This document shows, one piece after another, positions 7,791 through 16,141 of a DNA stretch of 39,828 nucleotides; positions within the stretch are counted from its first letter, which is position 1; each line of letters begins with the position of its first letter. The DNA is from a virus. Below the pieces are notes generated by a model that did not search any database, was not told the DNA's origin, and was given only the letters and a program-made list of their open reading frames with translations. The position numbers were made by a program, and so were the translations under genes. The stretch spans positions 1-39,828 of IMG/VR virus record IMGVR_UViG_3300042296_001394; one strand, given 5' to 3'.

Positions 7791-7877
7791 CGAATGGCCG
7801 AACCTGATATGCCACAGCTACCGCAAAGCGGCAAAAGGGCGGGGTTCGGCGTAGGGGTGAACCAGCTGTTGAAGATG

Positions 7878-7906
7878 CTAATATCGTAACCGTCCTAATG
7901 CGTCAA
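7878..7906 (-). promoter_or_regulatory. Leftward promoter for the tailspike and lysis region
   Basis: On the minus strand, TTGACG (7906-7901), a 17-bp spacer and TATTAG (7883-7878) give a good sigma-70-type promoter in the 120-bp gap before the tailspike gene. Its spacer includes GGTTACG but not the full operator found at other phage promoters. The leader contains an 8-bp inverted repeat, GCCGAACC/GGTTCGGC. Confidence 0.65.
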
Positions 7907-7910
7907 GCGG

Positions 7911-10475
7911 CTACTGCGCGGACTCCGCAAACGCGTTTTCCAAGTCAGGTGCCCGCATTCCGGATAGCCCTGCACCAGGTGGCGCATAATAAGCCGTGCC
8001 TTCCTTCTCGGCGCGCTGTTCTAGACGGCGATATCGATCTTCAAATTCGGGATCAGCTAGTTTTCCCACCCAATCAACGACGATTTGTTCAAAAGCTAAT
8101 TTTTCATACCAGAGCGAACTGGCAATTGGGGTATACCGCTTTATCATTCGCGGAATGCCAGATGTATTGTTTTCCTCATTATCATCTGTCCATGGCTTGA
8201 TTAGATATTCATAAGCATCTTCGGCAGCGCCCGCCGTTGTGCCTGCCACGAACGAAGCAACCGATGCCTGCCTATCGTTGAAGAAGCTTCCCATGAAATC
8301 ACCCAATATACCAATTCCACCACCTTGCAGAGCAGCATCGATCCAGAATTCGGCCGTAGTCATCGGGCGAGGGTCTTTGCCCTTGGATATTTCTTTTAGC
8401 TGGAGCGACAGTGCTCCTATGAATGTCATTCCTACAAAGAAATTTGCCGCATAAATTGCACCTCGTTTCGGGCCTAATGCAATCATCCGGCTCACATGGG
8501 TCATCAACAAACTCGTTGTAAATGTCTTGAATTGCATAACATTGGCTGACAATTCACCGGCAACAGTTCCTTTTGGCCCGCCGCCAACGAGAGCGCGCAT
8601 TGCGGGGGTGGCCATTTGAATTGCGGCGTCGGTTTCGGCACCGACCATATCCATTACTTTGTCGCCGACTGCGCGATTTTCGATTTTTCGAGCATCAAAA
8701 TATTCATAACCCTTTTCTTTGCGCATCGGAGAGCTACGAATGTCGTTCCAGTCATCAGCATCAATTCCATGCTTGAGCAACGTAGAACGCAAAGGTGCGT
8801 CCAGTTCATCAAATTTTTGTGTTTTTTCTCGCGCTAAGGTACGCAGGAACGTGAGGCCAAAGTCACGCTGGCCACCTTCAGTCAGCGCATTATTGCCAGA
8901 CAAACGCAGAGTTGCGTCGGCCAAAATTGAGGTCCAACCGATTTCATTTTGCTCGCCAAAGTATCGATTGAGACCTAGCATCGACTGCGTTGCGTTACGC
9001 GCGCCAAGGCCCAATTCAACCGCTAACTTTCGATCCGCATCACTCGCTGGATTAAGTTGCTTGAGCATACCCGATATCATATTAACCTGCGGCAGCCCTG
9101 CAAGTGATCTGGCCAGACGCTGTGTATTAAAATCGCCGATGGCTGATAATGGCGATGAGCCGAGCCATGCCGAAGTTAGAATGTTACGAGTGCCTGCCAA
9201 CGGCCTTCCTACATAAGTAAGAAGCTTTCCGGTGACCGGGCTGTCCCATTTTCCGGTTACTACATCCCAAAGCTGCTGGGTTCCATATTCCTGCGCTTTT
9301 GCGCCAAAAATAGCATCTTCGCTGTCAGCGCCAGATTGCAGTTTCTGGCGCTTTGCCCTGTCCATTAAATACCGAAATGTTGCAGGCGGATTTGGTCCGA
9401 AGCGCTCCATAAGCGCGGTGTCGCGCGCCATAGATTTTAGATGACCCATGGCGACATTGAATGCGTCCGGATCGCCATATTTTTCGGCATAAGCCCGCCA
9501 CGACGGCCCATCTTTGTAAACGAAAAAGCGATGCTCACCTCGGGACTTTGCAAGCATTGTCTGCCCGACGCCACCATCGGTCGGGCCAAGGTCATCCATG
9601 CCACCCGTTCTAATATTATCAAATGCATCGCGCATCGCTTCTTCAAGCGTATCGGCATCAAACGGCTCACCAGTTTTCGTGGAGCGCATTTTAGGCACAT
9701 CAAGCAGTTTGAGCTGATCATCACGCCACACGCGGTAATTAAGGTCGATTAGTTCAGTATCAAGCTTTTCGGCGCGGATAATATCGCCCGTCCTGTACGC
9801 GGCTTCTCGCGCCTTACGCAGCGGCTTGTATTCAGGCTGGGACCTAGCCGCATCACGCACCTTGCGGGCATCATGATTATGTGGAAAATAACCGCCTTCT
9901 AGCTTTCCAATATTACCACCCGCTCTATTGAATCTTTGCCGTGCCGCCTCAAACGCCTCGGTAAACATTCCCGCGACGGCGTTAACATCGGCATCGCTAT
10001 TTTTATCACCATGAATAACATCGACCGCAAAGTCCATGTCCGCGCGGTTTCGCACTTGGCCACGCAAATTGCGACGGTGCTTTTGAATTGCTTCGTATAG
10101 CCCGCGCGTGGAATCATCAAATAAGGCTTCACCGCGCCGATAGGCGTTCATATAAGGAGCAAACTCGCTGTCAGTCAACATGCCGCGGATGGCAGCCCAT
10201 GGATCTCTACCCGTTTTGTCGCCATACGCTTGCATATCAAGCAATGCCTGCTTTTGAGCTTTTATTTTCAAAACCGCATGCAGCTGATCAAGCGTCAATT
10301 TCCGCTGCATTCCGTCTATAACCATTTGCCCGGCTACTTCAGCGGCTGTCGCGGCGTTCAGTTTCTTGGAAAGTTTTATGTTGAGCTGCTGAAACTCTTT
10401 TTTAATCGTCTCGGCGCGCTGTGGAGTCAGAGAACCATCTGCGACTAGTCCGGGTAGACAGGCATCAATACTCAT
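7911..10475 (-). CDS. Large internal virion (DNA ejection) protein
   Basis: The 854-residue protein is mostly alpha-helical, with an amphipathic N-terminal half and a hydrophobic segment late in the chain (FFVGMTFIGALSLQL). It is the last of three large, TAATG- or TGATG-coupled genes between the tail tubular proteins and the spike, the position of T7 gp14-gp16-type ejection proteins. It would be carried in the capsid and injected with the DNA. No enzymatic motif was found. Assignment is by position, size and composition. Confidence 0.78.
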   Translation of the reverse strand: MSIDACLPGLVADGSLTPQRAETIKKEFQQLNIKLSKKLNAATAAEVAGQMVIDGMQRKLTLDQLHAVLKIKAQKQALLDMQAYGDKTGRDPWAAIRGMLTDSEFAPYMNAYRRGEALFDDSTRGLYEAIQKHRRNLRGQVRNRADMDFAVDVIHGDKNSDADVNAVAGMFTEAFEAARQRFNRAGGNIGKLEGGYFPHNHDARKVRDAARSQPEYKPLRKAREAAYRTGDIIRAEKLDTELIDLNYRVWRDDQLKLLDVPKMRSTKTGEPFDADTLEEAMRDAFDNIRTGGMDDLGPTDGGVGQTMLAKSRGEHRFFVYKDGPSWRAYAEKYGDPDAFNVAMGHLKSMARDTALMERFGPNPPATFRYLMDRAKRQKLQSGADSEDAIFGAKAQEYGTQQLWDVVTGKWDSPVTGKLLTYVGRPLAGTRNILTSAWLGSSPLSAIGDFNTQRLARSLAGLPQVNMISGMLKQLNPASDADRKLAVELGLGARNATQSMLGLNRYFGEQNEIGWTSILADATLRLSGNNALTEGGQRDFGLTFLRTLAREKTQKFDELDAPLRSTLLKHGIDADDWNDIRSSPMRKEKGYEYFDARKIENRAVGDKVMDMVGAETDAAIQMATPAMRALVGGGPKGTVAGELSANVMQFKTFTTSLLMTHVSRMIALGPKRGAIYAANFFVGMTFIGALSLQLKEISKGKDPRPMTTAEFWIDAALQGGGIGILGDFMGSFFNDRQASVASFVAGTTAGAAEDAYEYLIKPWTDDNEENNTSGIPRMIKRYTPIASSLWYEKLAFEQIVVDWVGKLADPEFEDRYRRLEQRAEKEGTAYYAPPGAGLSGMRAPDLENAFAESAQ

Positions 10476-13297
10476 TATCCATTACCTTTTGGCAGCATGC
10501 AGGCTTTCAATGCATCAATTTCGCTTTGCTTTGCGCGAAGGTCATTTAGCGCATCGGCAATGCTTTGGTCGGGTCCGTCGTCAGAAATCCGAAATGTTAC
10601 GTCGGCATCGAGTACCGCGATCATTTCAAGATCATGGATCATGCCATCAATTACAGCGCGCGATTGCGGACTAGTTGGATCATCAAGACCGACAAGCCGT
10701 GCATCAAAACTTCTGGCCGTCGCGCGCGCTAGTTCGTCTTGCCTGTCGGCGCGGCTTTGCCCGCCAGCATACGGTGCATCCGCGCCGCGCGCGCCTGCGT
10801 TTCCGGCGTCATCCATGCTGTAACCATTGGCTTGCGCCACATCGTCAAACATGTTGCGGATATAATATTCTTCTTCCTCGCTACGGAACAGCTTTCCCGT
10901 TTTGATGCGCGCTGTGGCAACTTCATCCACCGGATAGAATTTCTTGCCGCCACGAAATGCGGAGTCGAGCATATCGAGCACTTCGCGCTCCGTTGGACGA
11001 TCACCGCCATTGTTGATATAGCCAGCCTCCCAAAGCAATTCGCCGATTTCGTCAACCGACCGGCCTTTATCGCTCACGATATAACCAGCCCCCGGCACCA
11101 AATATGTCGTATCGACCTTGTGCCTTCTGACCTCCATTAACGCGCCTTTGCCGACCTTGCGGCTTCGCGTCTGGACGACGCGGAACATGCCGGTTAAGTC
11201 ATGCCCTTCGCTGTCTTTTATGCCGCCCGCCCGCGCGATATATTTCAGCACATCGACCGGGCCACTGTCCTGCGGCAAGCGCATGAATTGCTGTTTCTTG
11301 TTCATGCGAATTTCTTTGCCCGCCGCCATCTGGATCAGGCCGCGTCGCAGCAAGGCTTCATCGACACCCAGCGCCGCCGCCATTTTGGCCGGTTCGTTCA
11401 ACGACATTTCGCGCGCGCGCACGATTTTTCGTAGCTTTGGCAAGAACGCGCTAACTTCGGCATCTTCGATTGTCGGCAATCGTGGCGGCACCGCTGGCGA
11501 AGCAATCGGCGCTGGCCGCGCAATTGCTTCAATCGGGTTCGCCAGCACGGGAATATCGCCACCATCATGGATTGGCTCTGGCAACATATCGTCATCGTCC
11601 ATCAACCGTGGCCGTGGCGCGATGCCTTCAATCGCGGCGCGGTCGGCGTCTATTTGCGCACGCTGGCGGTCAAGATCGGCGCGCACGGACGCCTCCGGGT
11701 CGATATCGACCGAACGGCCCGACGAAGGAACTCCGCCTTGCCCACCCATTTTGCGCGCGGCCCAATCAATCACGTCGGCGGCGTTCATCCCCTGAAGGAA
11801 TGGGTTGGCCTCAACCACCGCATCGCCGAGCACGTCGCGCACGGGCGTATTTGGCGGCACGCGATGCAGTTTGCGCGCACCGCTATTGCCCGCGAAATGC
11901 GCAAGATAAAGATTTCCGGCGTTTGGCGTGATGCCCGCACTGCGCAACGATTGTTCGTTCAACGCCATCAAATCGTCCATCAGGATTTCATTCAGGCGCG
12001 GGTCCGTGCGCAGCGCGGCAATTTCGGCATCGCTTTTACCCGATGCACCATAACGCGACTTATACAGCCGTGACCATGTACCGGTCAGGAACTGATAGGG
12101 GCCAAGCGCCGTTGAATTGGGATTGCGCGCAACATTGCTGCCCGACGACTCCACGACCTTGATCCGGCTTTTCAAAACACTGCGCGCATCGCCGGGAACG
12201 ACGCCCGACGATATCGACGTGCTGCGATTAAGTGTTTCACGATTTCCACGTGAAACAGCAGCGCGCGCCTGTGCGCCGAAGCCGCTAGGCGTAGGAGCAT
12301 CAAATATCCGCTGCATCGCCTCAGCCAGATTTTCGGCATGAACCCGCGTCCCGGCACCATCGGGCTTGAAGGGGTTGCGCGCCTCAATCGCACTTTCCCG
12401 CCGCACGACCGCCACGGCATCCGCCTCGGCTTCGCTTAGATTATCGCGGCCAATGACAGCCTCGGCAATGTCGGGCAACATATCATCGCCGATGGCATCC
12501 CAATCCATCTTAGGCCGGATCGATTCGGGCAAAGCTGGCGCAATCTGCGCCCACAGCTTTTCTTGCACCGCTTTCGGCGCGGCCTTTATGGCATCCCAAT
12601 TATCATAACCATAACGGCCCACGCCTGCAAAAAAACCACTGCCCACAGCCGCAATACCAGCGTCTGAAAATGCATCAGCGACCGTGCGTTCGGCACCCGC
12701 CATTTTTGCTTGTTTGCGTTTTAGACCTTCCTGCGCAAGTTCCAGCGAGCCACCTTCTAACATCGCAAGCCCAATAGCGCCTCGTAATGTTTTAGCGCCG
12801 ACGCCAGTGCCCAATATATTTATCGGGTCAATCATCCCGCCAAAGGCCTGTCCGAGGAACGATGCTACGACATTGCCGCGACTGGCGGCATCCCTGTCAC
12901 TATCAGCTTTCGGGCCGCGATAACTCAATCCTTTTTCAAATTCTTCTCGATTATTTATTCCCGCCAATGCTTGCGGGTTCCGTTTCTTAATTTCGGATAT
13001 GTCCGACCAGAGCGCGTCTAGATCGTAAACATCCAAATGGCTTGAAAAAGGCACAAACTGATTTAGCGTTTGCGACCACGGGCGATAATCGCCAAGCGAT
13101 TTTCCGTTGACCTCGCCAACGGCCTCCATCAACGCGAAATAGTTGCCGGATTGCATCATGTCTTTTGGCGTTGCGGAATCAGTTACACCAACCCGCGAAC
13201 CAGCGACAAATGTGTCAATCAGACCCGGAGCGGGGCCTTGGGTTGGCTGCAACGACGTTGGCGATTGCCGAATACCTTGTGGTGGAATACCCGACAT
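10475..13297 (-). CDS. Internal virion protein with lytic transglycosylase (SLT-like) domain
   Basis: The 940-residue protein contains a central lysozyme-like domain at about residues 370-520. Likely catalytic Glu383 lies in VVESSGS, followed by STALGPYQFLTGTW and AGNLYLAHFAGNSGA, the usual SLT signature order. The preceding region has a Gly/Ala-rich hydrophobic stretch, and the C-terminal part is long, helical and of unknown fold. It corresponds functionally to T7 gp16, which opens peptidoglycan locally during DNA entry. The ATG overlaps the upstream stop (TAATG). Confidence 0.87.
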   Translation of the reverse strand: MSGIPPQGIRQSPTSLQPTQGPAPGLIDTFVAGSRVGVTDSATPKDMMQSGNYFALMEAVGEVNGKSLGDYRPWSQTLNQFVPFSSHLDVYDLDALWSDISEIKKRNPQALAGINNREEFEKGLSYRGPKADSDRDAASRGNVVASFLGQAFGGMIDPINILGTGVGAKTLRGAIGLAMLEGGSLELAQEGLKRKQAKMAGAERTVADAFSDAGIAAVGSGFFAGVGRYGYDNWDAIKAAPKAVQEKLWAQIAPALPESIRPKMDWDAIGDDMLPDIAEAVIGRDNLSEAEADAVAVVRRESAIEARNPFKPDGAGTRVHAENLAEAMQRIFDAPTPSGFGAQARAAVSRGNRETLNRSTSISSGVVPGDARSVLKSRIKVVESSGSNVARNPNSTALGPYQFLTGTWSRLYKSRYGASGKSDAEIAALRTDPRLNEILMDDLMALNEQSLRSAGITPNAGNLYLAHFAGNSGARKLHRVPPNTPVRDVLGDAVVEANPFLQGMNAADVIDWAARKMGGQGGVPSSGRSVDIDPEASVRADLDRQRAQIDADRAAIEGIAPRPRLMDDDDMLPEPIHDGGDIPVLANPIEAIARPAPIASPAVPPRLPTIEDAEVSAFLPKLRKIVRAREMSLNEPAKMAAALGVDEALLRRGLIQMAAGKEIRMNKKQQFMRLPQDSGPVDVLKYIARAGGIKDSEGHDLTGMFRVVQTRSRKVGKGALMEVRRHKVDTTYLVPGAGYIVSDKGRSVDEIGELLWEAGYINNGGDRPTEREVLDMLDSAFRGGKKFYPVDEVATARIKTGKLFRSEEEEYYIRNMFDDVAQANGYSMDDAGNAGARGADAPYAGGQSRADRQDELARATARSFDARLVGLDDPTSPQSRAVIDGMIHDLEMIAVLDADVTFRISDDGPDQSIADALNDLRAKQSEIDALKACMLPKGNG

Positions 13298-15162
13298 TAT
13301 CTTGCCTTCAACGGCACTTTAAGCGGGAATGGCCGCTTGTTTTTCATCGACAATATGTTGCCGTTCGGATCGCGGAAATGGTAAAGAGCATAACCGTCGT
13401 CAGTCGGCCCTTGATAAACGATAAGGTAATTCGAGAGAATGTCCGACTTGCTGGCTGTGCCGCCATTGCGATGCACCGCGGATTCGAACGCGGCATTTGG
13501 GATGCGAGATATCATGGCATCAAACTGGCCAGCGGTATAGTTATCGGGCAAGGCAACCGATCGACCGCGCACAACCTGAATTCCCCCGTACCAGATACCG
13601 TCGCGCGTTTCTGCACCCGATGCGACCTTGATCGCGGCATCATAAATCGCCGGGTTGAATTCGTCGGGACCAAGCCCTGCCTGCTTGGCATAATAGGCAT
13701 AATATCCATTGGCCACGCGTTTGATATTTTGCTGCGTTTCTTGGGAAAGACCAAACGATGCCGATTTGGTTTGGCGCTCGAATTGTTTGGTCGCCAGCTT
13801 TTGGTCGATGATTTTCGGGTTGGCGACAATATCCTCCATACCCGACAATACCGCTTCGCGCGCCTGCGACTTCACAAAGGCGACTTGGCCCAAGCCCTGC
13901 GCCGCCGCCTCAGCTGCCGTGAAGCGTTGCGAAACGTCCATGGCGTCAATCTGCCCCAAGACCTGTTGCTTGCCCTGCACGCCCTGCGCAGCGGTTTGTT
14001 TGAGGTTCTTTCCGAACTCGGCCGCGCGCGTGTCGCCGATCTTTTTCAAATGCTTATATCGCCGCTCTTCGTCGGGCGTAGCCCTGCCACTGAATATTTT
14101 GGCTTCAAGCGCCGAAGCCGCCATACTGGCCTGCGTTCCCATCGGGTCAGCTTGCGGATTATAGGTCTGGTTGACCCGCGCCTCGACGGTCTTGTTTTCA
14201 AAGGCAATGACTTCCGATTCCTTGACCCCCGCCGCCCGCATCGCCGCCGCTGCCGCTGCCATTGATTTAGGATCAATAATCTCGCCGCCATCGATCCGCG
14301 CATCAATCTGCTTGGCCACTTCACGCGCCGCCTCGCGTTGGAGCATGGCGGCTTCTTCTACAGCCTGCTGCTTTTCGCGTTTTTCGATATCGAGCATTTT
14401 GAATGTTCGATTGAGGTCGATTCCCTTGTCGTTGAGAAAGCCCGATTTGGCCAAGGCTTCGAGCTGGTCGATCTGGCCAGCCTGCAACATGCCATCGCGC
14501 AGCTTTTCGGTCGTTGCTGCGACAAGCTTTTCACGCAATGCAGCTTTCTCCGTGCCATCGACGTCCATCAATTCGAGCGCAGCTTCGCCGTCCATGATCG
14601 TTTGCTGATACCGGCCCGGCGTCGGGTCGAGCATGACTTGATTGCCAGCCACATCGACATAGCTGGCCCAGCTATCGCCCTGATGCTTGGCGCGCTTCTG
14701 CAATTCCCACTCGCCTTCGTTGAGCAAGGTACGCGCTTCGAATTCGATTAGCATCGGCTCGAACCGTTCGCGCACTTCGGGTTCCTCGGCCAGCGTGCCA
14801 AGAAAATCGTCCATCTTGCTGCGGATCAGCTTGATAGCTTCTTCCTTGTGACCCACCGCGCCGGGCTTGCTGCGCGTGCGCACGTCCATCAACTCATTGC
14901 CGACGTCCGCCTGTAACTGTGCCCATGCGCCGATACGGTCTGCGCTGTGCGCCGATATCTCGCGGCGGCGCTGCACTTCGGCGATTCGAGCGTCGCTATC
15001 GGCGATGCGCTCCTGCACCTGTGCGTCTTGCGCGGCGATCTGACCGCCGACCTTACCCAGCTGTGCAATGCCCTCGGCAATCGCGCCACCGACACCGCCA
15101 CCTTGCCGCGCCTGCACCGGTACGACATTGGTATTGACCCTGCTCTGGAAACCGGGCGGCAT
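13297..15162 (-). CDS. Internal virion protein (gp15-like), coiled-coil rich
   Basis: The 621-residue product is highly helical, with long charged segments rich in Ala, Glu, Gln and Arg (for example EREKQQAVEEAAMLQREAAREVAKQ-like coiled coil at about 265-290). The N-terminus, MPPGFQSRVNTNVVPVQ, is typical of podovirus ejection proteins. It is placed between a gp14-like small protein and the transglycosylase protein, with TGATG and TAATG couplings. It likely forms part of the trans-envelope ejection conduit. No enzymatic motif is seen. Confidence 0.8.
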   Translation of the reverse strand: MPPGFQSRVNTNVVPVQARQGGGVGGAIAEGIAQLGKVGGQIAAQDAQVQERIADSDARIAEVQRRREISAHSADRIGAWAQLQADVGNELMDVRTRSKPGAVGHKEEAIKLIRSKMDDFLGTLAEEPEVRERFEPMLIEFEARTLLNEGEWELQKRAKHQGDSWASYVDVAGNQVMLDPTPGRYQQTIMDGEAALELMDVDGTEKAALREKLVAATTEKLRDGMLQAGQIDQLEALAKSGFLNDKGIDLNRTFKMLDIEKREKQQAVEEAAMLQREAAREVAKQIDARIDGGEIIDPKSMAAAAAAMRAAGVKESEVIAFENKTVEARVNQTYNPQADPMGTQASMAASALEAKIFSGRATPDEERRYKHLKKIGDTRAAEFGKNLKQTAAQGVQGKQQVLGQIDAMDVSQRFTAAEAAAQGLGQVAFVKSQAREAVLSGMEDIVANPKIIDQKLATKQFERQTKSASFGLSQETQQNIKRVANGYYAYYAKQAGLGPDEFNPAIYDAAIKVASGAETRDGIWYGGIQVVRGRSVALPDNYTAGQFDAMISRIPNAAFESAVHRNGGTASKSDILSNYLIVYQGPTDDGYALYHFRDPNGNILSMKNKRPFPLKVPLKAR

Positions 15163-15707
15163 CAGTATGCGACCCCCGGACGCGGTGCTTTGTTAATGAC
15201 CGACGACGGCATCTTGATTGCCCCGCTTAACGTCGCTGACCGCTCCCGCGCACGTTGGGCCGCCTCAAGCCGTTTGGCACGGATGTCTGACGCGCCCTCA
15301 AGAGCCGTTGAAACCGCGCTAAACCCGGCACCGATCAACGCATTCTTGCCCGCGCGGCGTTTATCCTTGGCCGATTGCTGCAAATTGCGCGCCTCGGCGC
15401 TGCGCTGCGTCCGGATATTGAAAATCTCCATTTCGCGCTGATAGGCTGATTGCGCGATCAAGTCGGCATTGCTGCCGTCCAGCAACGTGCCGCCACCCGC
15501 CATCGCGGCGATCATGTCTCCCGCCATGCTGCGTTCGTCTTTGCGCGTTTGCAACGCTTCTTGTTCACCCGTTAAGACGGTCAGACGCGCGTTTTCATCA
15601 TCAACCCGTGCGCCTGCGCGCTGAGTCTTGTTCTCCGCGATGCCGCCCGCCACTTGGCCCGCAACCTCCACGCCTAGCGCGATAACTGGTAATGCTGCCG
15701 CACCCAT
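15162..15707 (-). CDS. Internal virion protein (gp14-like)
   Basis: The 181-residue protein has hydrophobic, Ala/Gly-rich ends (AAALPVIALGVEVAGQVAGG near the start and NALIGAGFSAVSTALEGA near residues 125-142) flanking a charged helical middle (NARLTVLTGEQEALQTRKDERS). This matches the small ejection proteins that insert into the outer membrane in T7-like phages. The ATG overlaps the upstream TAA (TAATG), so translation is probably coupled. Confidence 0.8.
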   Translation of the reverse strand: MGAAALPVIALGVEVAGQVAGGIAENKTQRAGARVDDENARLTVLTGEQEALQTRKDERSMAGDMIAAMAGGGTLLDGSNADLIAQSAYQREMEIFNIRTQRSAEARNLQQSAKDKRRAGKNALIGAGFSAVSTALEGASDIRAKRLEAAQRARERSATLSGAIKMPSSVINKAPRPGVAY

Positions 15708-16141
15708 TATGCTTTCCTCCTAAATATAAGTGCATCGCCGCCATCGGGCATTGCTTGTGCCAGCGTTGTTTCATGGGACAGCCCGATGATATGTGCCCAG
15801 CGTTTAGCCGCAGCAAAATCGCTATGGATCATTGCGTCCACGCGATTGTAGGGCAATTGGTCGATAAAGCTGCGCACGCGCCTTGTTATTAACTGCATAT
15901 TGCCGCGCTTGCTTGTCGCGAGCACAGCCCAAAGCGACGCATGCTGTTTGTGCCATTCCGACGCGCCGCCGCAAATCAGGATGCGGCCTGTTTCAGCATC
16001 GCGCGCGGTGAATGCCATACCGCTGGCCGACTGCGCCTTACCCATTTCAAACAACGACACGCGGTAATTATCGCTGCGCTGCGCGGCTTGCACATTGATT
16101 TCCAACAAGTCATTGGGGACGAAAGGTGCAACGCGGATCAT
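15707..16141 (-). CDS. Acetyltransferase-like virion protein (T7 gp13-like position)
   Basis: The ATG at 16141 overlaps the stop of the tail tubular B gene (ATGA) and gives 144 residues, beginning MIRVAPFVPNDLLEI. The pattern of strands and helices (SGMAFTARDAETGRILICGG, HASLWAVLA, then DAMIHSDFAAAKRWAHIIGL) resembles GNAT-fold proteins found at this place in many podoviruses. Whether it is enzymatically active is unknown. Longer versions with an upstream start are disfavoured by the coupling. Confidence 0.75.
   Translation of the reverse strand: MIRVAPFVPNDLLEINVQAAQRSDNYRVSLFEMGKAQSASGMAFTARDAETGRILICGGASEWHKQHASLWAVLATSKRGNMQLITRRVRSFIDQLPYNRVDAMIHSDFAAAKRWAHIIGLSHETTLAQAMPDGGDALIFRRKA

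Noticed and set aside
9241-9270. Additional operator copy around GGTTACTAC
   Set aside because: Only the GGTTACTA half matches; the left half has no similarity and there is no promoter, so it is probably chance coding sequence.
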